Shown: positions 52,233 to 61,082, counted from the stretch's first letter. The stretch is 64,000 nt of DNA from Deltaproteobacteria bacterium (GCA_016186945.1 JACPKR010000020.1:61031-125030); one strand, 5' to 3'. Numbers and translations: made by a program. Notes: generated by a model from the letters alone, not told the origin.

Positions 52233-53513
52233 GTGCGGACCTTAATTAATGCCAGTATTACAATCGCTTATCTGCTTTTCGTGCAGGCGTGTTCGCCGTC
52301 CAACCTTGACTTGCCTAAAATAAGCGGGGCAAAGGCGACGCAATGTCCGCCTGGGTCCTCGTTGAGCGGGAGCGAGTGCCTGCCTTCCAAGGAAAAGAAG
52401 AAGGAAGAACCTTACTCCGCCGACGCCGAATCTGCCGTTCCCGACTACCAGTCTGCAGCCCTGGGAGACAAGTTTGGAAGGCAGGTGCCTGATATAAAGA
52501 GGAAGAAGAAAGCTCCCGAGGACAAAGAAAAACTTTTCCTCGTCCAGAAGATTGATGCATACCGACCGGTTTTTTTAAATCTGACGAAGCCGAATGACGC
52601 CTTCATGTGGAAAGTTGTCGACAAGTTTCTCTGGAGTCGGGACGTAGATGATAAGGAAAACCCCGTTTGGGAACGAAACGAGGCGGAAACAATCTCAGTC
52701 CACCAGCCCTTGCCTGAAGCCGCTACACACGACTATGAGCGCGGGGACAAATTCAAAATATTTGGTCACACCCTAAGCCTTACTTTGGGTTGGCCTCGTC
52801 ACAAAACTGCAGTCATTTCGGAATACCTTGACGCAGGTGACAATTGCAGTCCTCAAAATCAACAGCCCCCTGCAATATGTACTGTGATCGCTCCTCCCAA
52901 AAAATATACGCGCGTCTATCACAAGGATGGCCCCATGACCGAAGAAGTTTTCGAAGCTTGCAAAAGGCAAGGCGAGGCCGCTGTTGCAGGTGCTTTCCCC
53001 GCTGCCGAAGACACAATGATCTGTGCGACCGTAGCTGCGGGGTCGGAACAAATGTTTGACAGTCAAACGATGATGTATGGGGGGAGTAACTTCAACCTTC
53101 AGGATTTCTATCAGAAGCAGACTTTGGTTATTTGGCGTGCAGAACCCTACCCTGGCTACGCCTGCCTGGGCGATATTGCTACGAATACCACTGAGTCACC
53201 GTTATTTTCCACCGATGCTTCGGGGATCCCGGGGCAACAATCTGATCTCATGGCAAACAACTGTATCAATAAGCAGTATCTCCTTCCTGGCAAACTTGTC
53301 GAGATTCTCAGTCGTGATGACATCGCCTTTTACGAGATAGAGCCTGAGAACCCGAATGAAGGCTTCGCGGACGCTAACTTCTTCTATGCCATCAATATTG
53401 AGGGCATGAGTGCGAGTGCAAAAAAGAAAGCGGAAGAAGAAGCGAAGGTTTGGGTGCTGAACAGGAAGTATGCGAATATTTTGCCTTCTATGAGCCTCCC
53501 CAAACGTCCATGA
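52233..53513 (+). CDS. Predicted lipoprotein, unknown function
   Basis: A 426-aa protein with signal and lipobox (AYLLFVQACSP), a short Cys-containing linker (CPPGSSLSGSECLP), a Lys/Glu-rich region, then a globular domain containing several Cys (YLDAGDNCSPQNQQPPAICT, CKRQGEAAVAGAFPAAEDTM, GYACLGDIATNT) that could form disulfides. No family recognised. GTG 52233 is supported by GAGGGAGG 4 nt away. The 243-bp gap upstream, divergent from the porin gene, shows no other feature I can support. Confidence 0.62.
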   Translation: MRTLINASITIAYLLFVQACSPSNLDLPKISGAKATQCPPGSSLSGSECLPSKEKKKEEPYSADAESAVPDYQSAALGDKFGRQVPDIKRKKKAPEDKEKLFLVQKIDAYRPVFLNLTKPNDAFMWKVVDKFLWSRDVDDKENPVWERNEAETISVHQPLPEAATHDYERGDKFKIFGHTLSLTLGWPRHKTAVISEYLDAGDNCSPQNQQPPAICTVIAPPKKYTRVYHKDGPMTEEVFEACKRQGEAAVAGAFPAAEDTMICATVAAGSEQMFDSQTMMYGGSNFNLQDFYQKQTLVIWRAEPYPGYACLGDIATNTTESPLFSTDASGIPGQQSDLMANNCINKQYLLPGKLVEILSRDDIAFYEIEPENPNEGFADANFFYAINIEGMSASAKKKAEEEAKVWVLNRKYANILPSMSLPKRP

Positions 53514-53516
53514 GGG

Positions 53517-53650
53517 AAGCCACTTGGGGCAAGGAGGTGGTTTGGAGGAAACTGCGCAGCTGGTTCCTCCAAGAAATCCGGGGGAGGCGACGCTTCACTC
53601 GCCCCCCCAAACCCCCCTCTCCCTGTTTGCCCCAAGTGGCTTACGCATTA
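53517..53650. repeat. Family A repeat, nearly full-length copy A14
   Basis: AAGCCACTTGGGGCAAGGAG...CTGGTTCCTCC, the GGGGGAGGCGACGCTTCACT hairpin and the CAAGTGGCTTACGCATTA end. It lies between two convergent genes and provides the stop codon of the PilZ gene. Confidence 0.9.
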
Positions 53651-54457
53651 CGGTGGTGAGCTTCTAAGCTCGGTCAAGGCATCCTGGCTTATCCTGAAGA
53701 AAGTTCCGAGGCAGTGGACGATCCGTGGCTGTTGGACACCGAGCAGGAGTATAAGGCCCTTCTTCAAAACCACGTCCATAGGGGGCGTGCGATATTTTTC
53801 GGGACCCACTTTAATTTGCCCATTCTTGAAATCGATTTGAAAGTAGTTCTCTTCGAGGCGAAAGTTCAGGAAGAGTTGCTCGACTTCTTTATCAGCGTTC
53901 ACCTTTATCTGCAAGTCGCAGGGGCCTTCTCCTCGCAAACAGAGCCAGTCTGGGTGACGAAGTTCCTCTCGCAGCATTTCCTTGCTGATGAACTGAAGCG
54001 AGGTCCCCATTTTCAGATAGTCGATGATTCCTCGAAGGAAAATAATGCTGTCCGAGTTTTCATGGACAAGTTTGTAGCCCGCAATGGAATCGTCGGTGTA
54101 AGCTTGCGTGGCAAAGACTTTCGTCTCCTCACCCAGGACGTGGATTTTCATATGACCGGAGGGAACAAGTTTCTCGCGGTCACTCCCCGACAGAAACACG
54201 GCAAAGCCTTCAAAACTTAGGTTTGCAACCGGTAGCCAATCATCACGACTGGTAATAACAAAAGCAAAGTCAGGATGTGAGACGGAGAAACGTTGGTGTC
54301 GCCGAGAGTCTTTCAGTGCTGTAACCGCAAAGTGGGTCTCCTCGGACCTGGTCTCAAAAGGCAGGAGTTTTCTTACGAAACGCCATAGCGATTTTACGAG
54401 CCTATGCACATGATACCTCGCCAAATGCCGACTCCCTTCCCAAAGGGCCCACTTCAA
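53648..54457 (-). CDS. PilZ-domain protein (putative c-di-GMP receptor)
   Basis: A 269-aa cytoplasmic protein. After a basic N-terminus, residues about 52-140 contain the PilZ pattern: RRHQRF (RxxxR) and, about 25 residues later, NLSFEGFAVF (N/DxSxxG). These bind c-di-GMP in relatives. The C-terminal half is beta-rich and unclassified (LFLNFRLEENYFQIDF, NGQIKVGPEKYRTPP). The final TAA lies in the TIR of repeat A14. The target output is unknown. Confidence 0.7.
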   Translation of the reverse strand: MKWALWEGSRHLARYHVHRLVKSLWRFVRKLLPFETRSEETHFAVTALKDSRRHQRFSVSHPDFAFVITSRDDWLPVANLSFEGFAVFLSGSDREKLVPSGHMKIHVLGEETKVFATQAYTDDSIAGYKLVHENSDSIIFLRGIIDYLKMGTSLQFISKEMLREELRHPDWLCLRGEGPCDLQIKVNADKEVEQLFLNFRLEENYFQIDFKNGQIKVGPEKYRTPPMDVVLKKGLILLLGVQQPRIVHCLGTFFRISQDALTELRSSPP

Positions 54458-54561
54458 TTTTATGGCGCCTTTAACATTTTGGAAAGGTCTTAACCTTTTT
54501 TCATCTAGCAGGTGTCATAAAGCACATCTTGTAATTGGATTCCTGTAAAACAGAGGAAACT

Positions 54562-55869
54562 ATGACTCGAGCGAGATGGTCCATCGGAATTTTCCTGATC
54601 AGTGCAGCCTGCGGAGGGGATAAGATAGCAGATAAACTTATGCCCCCCGACGGGAAGCTTGATATTGCACGCCTGGAGCAAGAAAGGAATAAAGGCAAAC
54701 AAAACAGTGATGTCGCGAGCTATGCCCAGGCGCAGCTGAAATTAAATCATCTGAAAGAACTTGAGGGCATCTCCGATACTCATGAAATAAGGCGTGTTAA
54801 CCAGAAGTATGAACTCCTGGGACGCATTCTTGAGGAGGAATTAACAAGGTTTCACGCATCAGGCCAAGCTAGCACCGTCAGGTCGTTTAAACTGGACCCC
54901 GAGCACGAAGTTTATGAAAGTCCAGAGTTCACAAGCGTCTACCATCCCATAACCCTGCAGGAGGTCCGCAGAGTCTTCACCGATTTCGGAGAACTCTATG
55001 TCAATGTCAGCGAAGTGAAGAGCGGCCGGCCTGTCACCCACCATCTGCAGGTGAAAACCCCTTGGAGCGGTTATTGGTATCCATTCGGTGACAATAGTCT
55101 CTACAGGGGAGACTCGGCACCCCTGATCAAATTCGATCAGGCGATGAAAGCACTCGGTCACCCTTCGAGGGTCGCTGACGACGAAGAGGATCGCTACAAA
55201 GGTATGCGCCATGACGGTTGGGAAGGTCTCTGCGACGCTGTGGCAAAGGCGGCTGTTCTAACTGATGAACCAAAGGCAGAAAAAGTAGTGGGAGGCGTGA
55301 AATTTTCCATCGCGGATCAGAAAGCACTTCTTACCTTCGCTAATCATCACTACCCCAAAAATATTTATGGCAGGCAGTACAGAGGAGATGCAGAGACAGA
55401 TGGCACTTACCAGGACATCAAACCAGAAGCCTTCCACAAGATTGTCGAGAAAGTGCTGGGTGATGAAAAACGAGCGATCATTATCGACGATGTTGCGGGG
55501 GTGCAGGTCTGGAATAAACCTCTCTTCCAATATCGTTGGAAAATCGAACAGGATCCTGATCATGACTACGTCCTCAACGTGAAATCACGTGCCTTTCTGA
55601 TCAAAGAGCGGTCAAAAGAAACGGACGAATTGACGTCGCAAGCAGACTACATCGCACCGTCCTATGATTACCGACTCTATGTCGACAAAAGAGATGTCGT
55701 CGACGGGAAGTTTCGGGTCATCGCAGGCCAGTGGATCAAAGAATCCTATCGCGATCACCCAGACACAGTTACGTATCCATTAAAAGGAATGGAAATGAAA
55801 TCTCATAATGATGAATTCAATAAATATATTCCATTTTACAAAGCGAAATTTGTTGATTCATCAAATTAG
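54562..55869 (+). CDS. Transglutaminase-elicitor-like lipoprotein
   Basis: A 435-aa protein with signal and lipobox (GIFLISAACGG). A helical region follows to about residue 130. Then PWSGYWYPFGDNSLYRG, GWEGLCDAVAKAAVLTDEPK, FSIADQKALLTFANHHYP, AFHKIVEKVLGDEKRAIIID and VAGVQVWNKPLFQYRWKI follow the order of blocks in the transglutaminase elicitor family, known from Phytophthora and some marine bacteria. The Cys in WEGLCDA aligns with the candidate active-site Cys. It would sit at the cell surface or in the periplasm and could cross-link proteins (inference). AGAGGAAAC precedes ATG 54562. A weak hairpin plus T-run follows. Confidence 0.72.
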   Translation: MTRARWSIGIFLISAACGGDKIADKLMPPDGKLDIARLEQERNKGKQNSDVASYAQAQLKLNHLKELEGISDTHEIRRVNQKYELLGRILEEELTRFHASGQASTVRSFKLDPEHEVYESPEFTSVYHPITLQEVRRVFTDFGELYVNVSEVKSGRPVTHHLQVKTPWSGYWYPFGDNSLYRGDSAPLIKFDQAMKALGHPSRVADDEEDRYKGMRHDGWEGLCDAVAKAAVLTDEPKAEKVVGGVKFSIADQKALLTFANHHYPKNIYGRQYRGDAETDGTYQDIKPEAFHKIVEKVLGDEKRAIIIDDVAGVQVWNKPLFQYRWKIEQDPDHDYVLNVKSRAFLIKERSKETDELTSQADYIAPSYDYRLYVDKRDVVDGKFRVIAGQWIKESYRDHPDTVTYPLKGMEMKSHNDEFNKYIPFYKAKFVDSSN

Positions 55870-55878
55870 TTCGTTTAA

Positions 55879-55919
55879 TTAATGGGTCGCCTGGGCCTGT
55901 TCATTAATAATTTTTTTTT
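55879..55919 (+). terminator. Possible intrinsic terminator after the elicitor-like gene
   Basis: TTAATG and CATTAA flank a GC-containing loop (GGTCGCCTGGGCCTG), followed by nine T. The outer stem is AT-rich, so strength is uncertain. Confidence 0.4.
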
Positions 55920-55937
55920 ACATTAACGGAGGAATTT

Positions 55938-56612
55938 ATGGTCGTGAAAAAAGTAGTCTTAACGTCGATGCTGTTGGTTTGTCCTTGGTTAGGGACGGCC
56001 TATGCAGAGGATGATACTTCATCGTCTTCCACTAGCGAGGGTACGAGTACGAGTGGTACCAGTGCGAGTGTGGAGTCGCTAAGTTCTGCGAGTTCCGATG
56101 AAACTGTCCAGGGACTCGATGAAGTCCGCAAGCAGTGTGAAGAACTCCGCGGTGATTCACAAAGAAAGCCCTTTCAAATCGTTGTGAATTGCTCAGGGTC
56201 CAACACGTACTATGTTGAGGAAATCGATCACCGTACTCTTGCCAATCAAGAAACGACAACAGCACAGACAACTACGAAAGCCGGTCGTTATCGCTCAGTG
56301 GGTGTAGTCACAACAGGATCTATGCCTGGGCATGACGTTACTTGCAAGCGGTACAAGAAAATGAAACTGAGTGTTCCCAAAGGATTCGGTATTCCCAAGA
56401 CAATCCAGGAGTGTGATGAGCTAACTCCCGCCAATTTGAAACTTATCTGCACTGACGAAGTCCGTGAATATTGCGCCGAGCAGAAAGTAACGGGTTCTTC
56501 GAGCCAGAGCGGATCGTCTGCATCATCTTCAGATGACGCACAGCAGGACAGCGCAGGGGCTTGCGTGCTTGAGACTGTTGAAGTTGTCGATGGCTGCGCT
56601 GGGTACAATTAA
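55938..56612 (+). CDS. Ser-rich secreted Cys-containing protein
   Basis: A 224-aa protein: signal peptide (VLTSMLLVCPWLGTAYAED), a Ser/Thr-rich low-complexity stretch (SSSSTSEGTSTSGTSASVES), a small globular core with spaced Cys (KQCEELRGDSQRKPFQIVVN, CSGSNTYYVEEI), a second Ser run, and a Cys-containing end. It shares its opening and core layout (QC...F.V/S..C) with the next gene, so the two look like diverged paralogues. GGAGG precedes the ATG. Possibly a surface or secreted protein with glycosylatable linkers. No family recognised. Confidence 0.65.
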   Translation: MVVKKVVLTSMLLVCPWLGTAYAEDDTSSSSTSEGTSTSGTSASVESLSSASSDETVQGLDEVRKQCEELRGDSQRKPFQIVVNCSGSNTYYVEEIDHRTLANQETTTAQTTTKAGRYRSVGVVTTGSMPGHDVTCKRYKKMKLSVPKGFGIPKTIQECDELTPANLKLICTDEVREYCAEQKVTGSSSQSGSSASSSDDAQQDSAGACVLETVEVVDGCAGYN

Positions 56613-56653
56613 CTCTCTTTGAATTTTGAACAACATTTTGTAAGGAAAAACAT

Positions 56654-57748
56654 ATGAATCGAAACTATTGGTTAAGTAGCGTAGTCGTTTCCGTAACTCT
56701 ATGGGCGGGTCAGTCTGTAGCGAAGGAACAGATTCAACAAACTGCTGGTGGGTACACCCTCGAGCAATTGAAGGAGCAATGCCGTAAGAATGAAAATGTC
56801 GAGCAAGGGTGGACCTTCTCTTCATCTTTCGAGTGTAGCAACACACGTGAGTTTTGGGTTGGCATCGGCGAAAAAACGTTCGACCTCGGTAACGATGCGG
56901 AAGTTTCCATCAAGGCTCTCATTAAAGACGGAAAATACCAGTCTGACTGGTGGTCTGTCGGGGGTGCCGGCCAAAAGCAGCAGGGGACCTGCCCTGTCGT
57001 GGAACAATGGAAGGTAACTGCTAGAGTCGCTGTCACACTTAACAGCTGCAAAGAACTTGCTGCGATCTCTACCGAAGCGGAGTATTGCAAAGAAAAACTC
57101 GCTTCTACTTGGGAAGAATGTGACTCCCAAAAAGGACAGCAGTTTCAACAACAAGGACGTTTCGTAGAACCTTCGGAAAGTGCTTGTACGTGGACAAGAA
57201 CAGGTGTGACAAAAAGCTGCACAGGCGGACGAGTTGAGCCAGTGTCTCACTTCTGCTCGCACCACACATCAGTTAGCAGCGCGTCGTCTGAAAGTGCAAC
57301 GAGTGAATCTTCCGAAAGCAGCGAATCCTCAGAAAGTTCGTCATCAGCAGCGGCATGCCATGCTATCAAAGCAGCTGGCTCCAGCTCATCTGACATGGCA
57401 CCTTTAGCAGGTCGCAGAGGTGGAGATCAGGCTCCTGGCTCATACGAGTGGGGCGCCGACTTCCGTGTTGCCAATGTCGATCGTGGGTTCGGTCACCGCA
57501 ACCATCAGGTTATCCTTGTGTCTTCAGAAGTCCAGGCAGGGGGGCTGTTCCATGCGATGGGTCTGAAACAAGGCGATGTGATCAGCCGCGTCAACAGCAA
57601 GCGCGTTTGCAATGCTCCTTTCTGGGGTAAATGTGACGTCAGTGACTTCACCAAGCAAGTCGCCAAGGCGAAAGCAGCCGGTTGGATTCGCATCGAATTC
57701 AGAGGCCAAGATGGTGAGTGGAGAACGGTTACGGTGAATCCATTCTGA
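56654..57748 (+). CDS. Secreted Ser-rich protein with C-terminal PDZ-like domain
   Basis: A 364-aa protein: signal peptide (YWLSSVVVSVTLWAGQSVAK), an N-terminal Cys-rich domain related to the previous gene (EQCRKNENVEQGWTFSSSFE, then C), a Ser-rich linker (SSASSESATSESSESSESSE), and a C-terminal PDZ-like domain (HQVILVSSEVQAGGLFHAMG, LKQGDVISRVNSKRVC, WIRIEFRGQDGEWRTVTV). PDZ domains bind peptide C-termini. There is no protease domain. AAGGAAAAA precedes the ATG. The TGA stop falls in the first unit of the tandem palindromes. Confidence 0.72.
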   Translation: MNRNYWLSSVVVSVTLWAGQSVAKEQIQQTAGGYTLEQLKEQCRKNENVEQGWTFSSSFECSNTREFWVGIGEKTFDLGNDAEVSIKALIKDGKYQSDWWSVGGAGQKQQGTCPVVEQWKVTARVAVTLNSCKELAAISTEAEYCKEKLASTWEECDSQKGQQFQQQGRFVEPSESACTWTRTGVTKSCTGGRVEPVSHFCSHHTSVSSASSESATSESSESSESSESSSSAAACHAIKAAGSSSSDMAPLAGRRGGDQAPGSYEWGADFRVANVDRGFGHRNHQVILVSSEVQAGGLFHAMGLKQGDVISRVNSKRVCNAPFWGKCDVSDFTKQVAKAKAAGWIRIEFRGQDGEWRTVTVNPF

Positions 57749-57904
57749 AAGTCTGTCATCCCGCGGCTTGACCGCGGGATCCTTTCTGAAAGTCTGTCAT
57801 CCCGCGGCTTGACCGCGGGATCCTTTCTGAAAGTCTGTCATCCCGCGGCTTGACCGCGGGATCCTTTCTGTCTGTCATCCCGCGGCTTGACCGCGGGATC
57901 CTTT
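57745..57904. repeat. Four tandem copies of the family C palindrome
   Basis: Three identical 41-bp units starting CTGAAAGTCTGTCATC and ending GGGATCCTTT, plus a fourth unit lacking the AAGT part. Each unit contains CCCGCGGCTTGACCGCGGG, able to fold as a GC-rich hairpin. They separate two convergent genes and could stop transcription from either side. Confidence 0.92.
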
Positions 57905-57906
57905 CC

Positions 57907-59037
57907 CTAACTTCTTTCGTCCACCCTTAAAACCTGGCCTACATAGATCATAGTTGTCTTCAATTCATTTAGCGTTTTGAGCTTCCTTATACTCATCCGA
58001 AATTTTCGCGCAACGCTACTCAAGCTGTCTCCATGCCTGACACGGTAGTCTTTCTTGACCTGGCGAGGTACAAGAGTTTGGATAGGGGCCGTAGCCAACT
58101 CTACGATAGAAGGATCGACCGAAGCTCCTTCGGGAACCCAGATGCGGTAGAACCTGTAAGAAGGAGGAGTGTAGTTACGACGAATGTGGGGGTTGTACTG
58201 CCTGAGTTTCGCAAGGGTTATGCCGGCTTTGGCTGCGATTTTATCGAGTCGTACGGGGGAGGGAACTCTGACGGCAAGCATTTTAGGGTGTTCCGCAGTC
58301 TCCACCGGGAGAAATCCGTATTTTTCAGGGTTCTCCCCTAAGATTACTGCGGCAAGGAAACGAGGGACATACCCGCGTGTCTCTCTAGGAAGAATGTTCC
58401 TATCGCAGAGTTGCCAGTAGTCTCTTGTGCCAGCGTTCATGATGAGGTTCATGACCCTTGACTCCCCCGCGTTGTAGGCCGCCATGGCAAGGAACCAGGA
58501 ATTGAACACATTCTTAAGGTCGCGCAGATAGTTGGCGGCAGCAATCGTAGCGCGCATGGGGTCGCGACGCTCGTCAATATAAGGATTGATACGAAGGCCG
58601 TAACGCGTGGCAGTCGGCCCAATGAATTGCCAGAACCCCACCGCATTTGCTTTGGAATGCGCACTGATTTTGAAACCACTTTCGATCATGGCAAGATAGT
58701 AGAAGTAGGTAGGCAATTCGTAACGTTTCAGGATTTTCCCAATGTAGTTCTTGAAAGCTTCCCCTCGCCTAAGATAATCTTGAAATTCATTACGCCCGCG
58801 GGTCGTATAGTAGTTGATCCATTTCCTGACATCGTCACGGTCGGCAAATTTTTCCACATTCAGGTCGCTATTGTGTGGATCGGCAATCTGATTTTCCTCA
58901 TAGGAAAGGATGAAAGCTTCTTTTGTCTCGAGCTGATCTTCCGTAATATCTGGTGGATCGAGCTCCGACGTAGTTTTGCAGCCGGAAAAGGTCAGAATTG
59001 ACAGGAGGATGGAATTTAAGCACAAAAATGCTCTCAT
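57907..59037 (-). CDS. mltD: MltD-type lytic murein transglycosylase with LysM
   Basis: A 376-aa lipoprotein that cleaves peptidoglycan. Signal and lipobox (SILLSILTFSGCKTT). The SLT domain has catalytic Glu in LAMIESGFKISAHSKANAVG and FWQFIGPTATRYGL, with MAAYNAGESRVMNLI. A C-terminal LysM (DYRVRHGDSLSSVARKFRMS, then IRKLKTLNELKTTMIYVGQV) anchors it to peptidoglycan. Start ATG 59037 begins the signal peptide; the ORF-track start at 59118 is too far upstream. E. coli MltD has more LysM repeats. It is divergent from trpS. Confidence 0.9.
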   Translation of the reverse strand: MRAFLCLNSILLSILTFSGCKTTSELDPPDITEDQLETKEAFILSYEENQIADPHNSDLNVEKFADRDDVRKWINYYTTRGRNEFQDYLRRGEAFKNYIGKILKRYELPTYFYYLAMIESGFKISAHSKANAVGFWQFIGPTATRYGLRINPYIDERRDPMRATIAAANYLRDLKNVFNSWFLAMAAYNAGESRVMNLIMNAGTRDYWQLCDRNILPRETRGYVPRFLAAVILGENPEKYGFLPVETAEHPKMLAVRVPSPVRLDKIAAKAGITLAKLRQYNPHIRRNYTPPSYRFYRIWVPEGASVDPSIVELATAPIQTLVPRQVKKDYRVRHGDSLSSVARKFRMSIRKLKTLNELKTTMIYVGQVLRVDERS

Positions 59038-59068
59038 GACTCTATACCCCACGCTTTGTGATTTTCGA

Positions 59069-59096
59069 TTGTGATGTTTGAAGGTACTTCTATTGT
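59069..59096 (+). promoter_or_regulatory. Candidate trpS promoter
   Basis: TTGTGA, 16-bp spacer, TATTGT, about 50 bp upstream of the trpS GTG. Consensus match is only moderate. Confidence 0.35.
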
Positions 59097-59144
59097 AGCA
59101 CAGACGGATGTCTGCCAAGTAGAAGCATGACTTAGGAGCCTACA

Positions 59145-60179
59145 GTGAACCAAAAATTGGATCCCGCGGTCAAGCCGCGGGATGACAAGGAAAAGATATT
59201 TTCTGCAATCCAACCTACTAGCGGCTTACACCTGGGCAATTATGTAGGGGCGCTTAAGAATTGGGTTGCGGAGCAAAAACGTTACTCCTGTACCTTCGGA
59301 ATCGTAGACCTCCATGCGATCACTGTTCCCCAGGATCCAAAGGAGCTGAAGGCGAATGTCTATAAGGCCCTCGCCTACTATATTGCGGCTGGGCTGGACA
59401 CTGAACATTGTACCCTGTTCCTGCAGTCACAAGTTCCGCAACATACGGAATTAACCTGGGTGCTGAACTGTTTCACATATTTTGGAGAGTTGGGGAGGAT
59501 GACACAGTTCAAGGACAAAAGTAAGAGGCAGGAAAGCGTAAGCGTGGGTCTCTACGATTACCCCGTCCTCATGGCTGCCGATATCCTTCTACATGACACG
59601 AATCTGGTGCCCGTCGGTGACGATCAAAAACAACATGTGGAGTTAACCCGCGATTTGGCGGAAAGGGTCAATCGAAGGTTTGGGAACGATGTGTTTGTCA
59701 TCCCTCAACCTGCGATAAAAACCACGGGCGCCCGCATCATGGATCTCCAAGACCCTGCGATAAAAATGAGTAAGTCGGCCACTAACCCTAGCGGGGTACT
59801 TTTTTTCGATGATTCCGATAAGCAGCTTACCAAGAAAATAAACTCGGCAGTTACCGACTCGCAAACTTCCGTCAATCCCGATAACATCAGTCCCGGTATT
59901 AGAAACTTAGCAGAAATCTACGCTTCTTTGAGCGATATAAGCCCGCAGGCTGTGCTGGAGCACTTCACAGGGAAAATGTACGGCGTCGTGAAAAAAGAAG
60001 TGGGGGAACTCGTAACAGCCATCTTGCGACCCCTTCGTAACGAGGCAAATCGATTGCTTTCTGACCAAAGTAGTTTAGACCTTGTTCTTAAAAACGGTGC
60101 CGACAAAGCACAGCAAGTTGCGGAAGCCACCATGAAGCGAGTGCGGGAATCTGTCGGTTTCCTACCGCGCAGTAAGTAA
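59145..60179 (+). CDS. trpS: Tryptophanyl-tRNA synthetase
   Basis: A 344-aa class I aminoacyl-tRNA synthetase. IFSAIQPTSGLHLGNYVGAL holds the HIGH-type motif (HLGN, 29-32), and PAIKMSKSATNP the KMSKS. PVLMAADILLHDTNLVPVGD, DDQKQHVELTRDLA and FVIPQPAIKTTGARIMDLQD are TrpS-specific. GTG 59145 is supported by AGGAG. Codons 5-14 derive from a family C palindrome (LDPAVKPRDD), so the protein has an in-frame insertion just ahead of the first conserved strand, where homologues usually have only a few residues. Confidence 0.95.
   Translation: MNQKLDPAVKPRDDKEKIFSAIQPTSGLHLGNYVGALKNWVAEQKRYSCTFGIVDLHAITVPQDPKELKANVYKALAYYIAAGLDTEHCTLFLQSQVPQHTELTWVLNCFTYFGELGRMTQFKDKSKRQESVSVGLYDYPVLMAADILLHDTNLVPVGDDQKQHVELTRDLAERVNRRFGNDVFVIPQPAIKTTGARIMDLQDPAIKMSKSATNPSGVLFFDDSDKQLTKKINSAVTDSQTSVNPDNISPGIRNLAEIYASLSDISPQAVLEHFTGKMYGVVKKEVGELVTAILRPLRNEANRLLSDQSSLDLVLKNGADKAQQVAEATMKRVRESVGFLPRSK
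59159..59186. repeat. Family C palindrome inside the 5' coding end of trpS
   Basis: GGATCCCGCGGTCAAGCCGC followed by GGGATGAC, same as the copies at 2720-2802 and 57745-57904. It is in frame with trpS and adds a charged peptide. Confidence 0.9.
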
Positions 60180-60185
60180 GTCTAT

Positions 60186-61082
60186 ATGAAAAAAAACAGG
60201 AGACACTTCGTAAGAGGAATCATCTCGATCCTGAGTCCCTTTCTCTTTCTCCAAGCTTGCAAGAGAACAGCGAGGCGAGAAGATTTGCGGAGCTATCCCC
60301 GAGGGGGGGAGAGCGGATCCAGTGAGGCGCCAGCAGCACCACCAGAAACGGAAGGCTTTCGTCCCTTTGAAGGGAGCAGCGATACGGAAGCGTTGCTTGA
60401 ACCGCCTCCCAACGTTGATGCTGAGGGTGAATGCCCCGCATCGGGACTCGTGGCAATAGACAAAATCCGCATAGCTCCGGAAGACTTGGAGCTGGCCTCC
60501 AGGACCTATGGCAAATCGGGGTCTGTTCTTTTCGCCTTTCGTCTTCCCAAATATGTGCACGGGAATTTACGAGGCTTCTACCTTGTCCGTGAAAATGGGG
60601 AACCGCTTGCCTATAAGCCTGTCTTCCCCGGGATCGAAGTTAAGGCCGATCAGCTGGGAATTCAATATCTGGACCATCTACCTTTGAAAGAAGGCGATTT
60701 TTTTGCGATCGTGTTCCAATGGGGGGCTGACGTTTACAAGTCCCCAAGGCTTGGTCCCGTGAAGTTTGAGAGACGATTCCGAGACTTGCCGATCGTCGGG
60801 TTTGGGGAATTTGCTCCGGTGGGGGGGCTTGTCGCACCTAGCCTTGTTCCCAAGTTTAGAAGGGAAGACATCGAAGTCTGGGAAGGTGACTACTGGAATT
60901 TCTCCAGCGGAGGAGCTTTTCACCCGAGCAACGACTTGAGAGAATTCATCCTGACAGACTTGATGGGCAGTGTCCTTGCGGAAGAAGGAGATAAATTCAC
61001 CGAGTTTGAGAAATACCCTATGATTATAGCCTACAGGAATATGGGAACACTCTATGCGCGAACCTTTCTTCGATTTTCTTAA
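60186..61082 (+). CDS. Predicted exported lipoprotein with twin-arginine-like signal, unknown function
   Basis: A 298-aa protein. KKNRRHFVRGIISILSPFLF then LQAC combines an RRxFxR-like start with a lipobox, so Tat or Sec export followed by lipidation is expected. A Pro/Glu linker follows, then two beta-rich domains (SGSVLFAFRLPKYVHGNLRG; DVYKSPRLGPVKFERRF) and a C-terminal segment LREFILTDLMGSVLAEEGDK that resembles the same region of the next gene. No family recognised. It lies 6 bp after trpS and overlaps the next gene by 29 bp. Confidence 0.6.
   Translation: MKKNRRHFVRGIISILSPFLFLQACKRTARREDLRSYPRGGESGSSEAPAAPPETEGFRPFEGSSDTEALLEPPPNVDAEGECPASGLVAIDKIRIAPEDLELASRTYGKSGSVLFAFRLPKYVHGNLRGFYLVRENGEPLAYKPVFPGIEVKADQLGIQYLDHLPLKEGDFFAIVFQWGADVYKSPRLGPVKFERRFRDLPIVGFGEFAPVGGLVAPSLVPKFRREDIEVWEGDYWNFSSGGAFHPSNDLREFILTDLMGSVLAEEGDKFTEFEKYPMIIAYRNMGTLYARTFLRFS

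Noticed and set aside
57745-57904. Tandem repeats as a possible CRISPR array
   Set aside because: Units are adjacent without unique spacers, each is a self-palindrome found elsewhere singly, and no cas genes are nearby.
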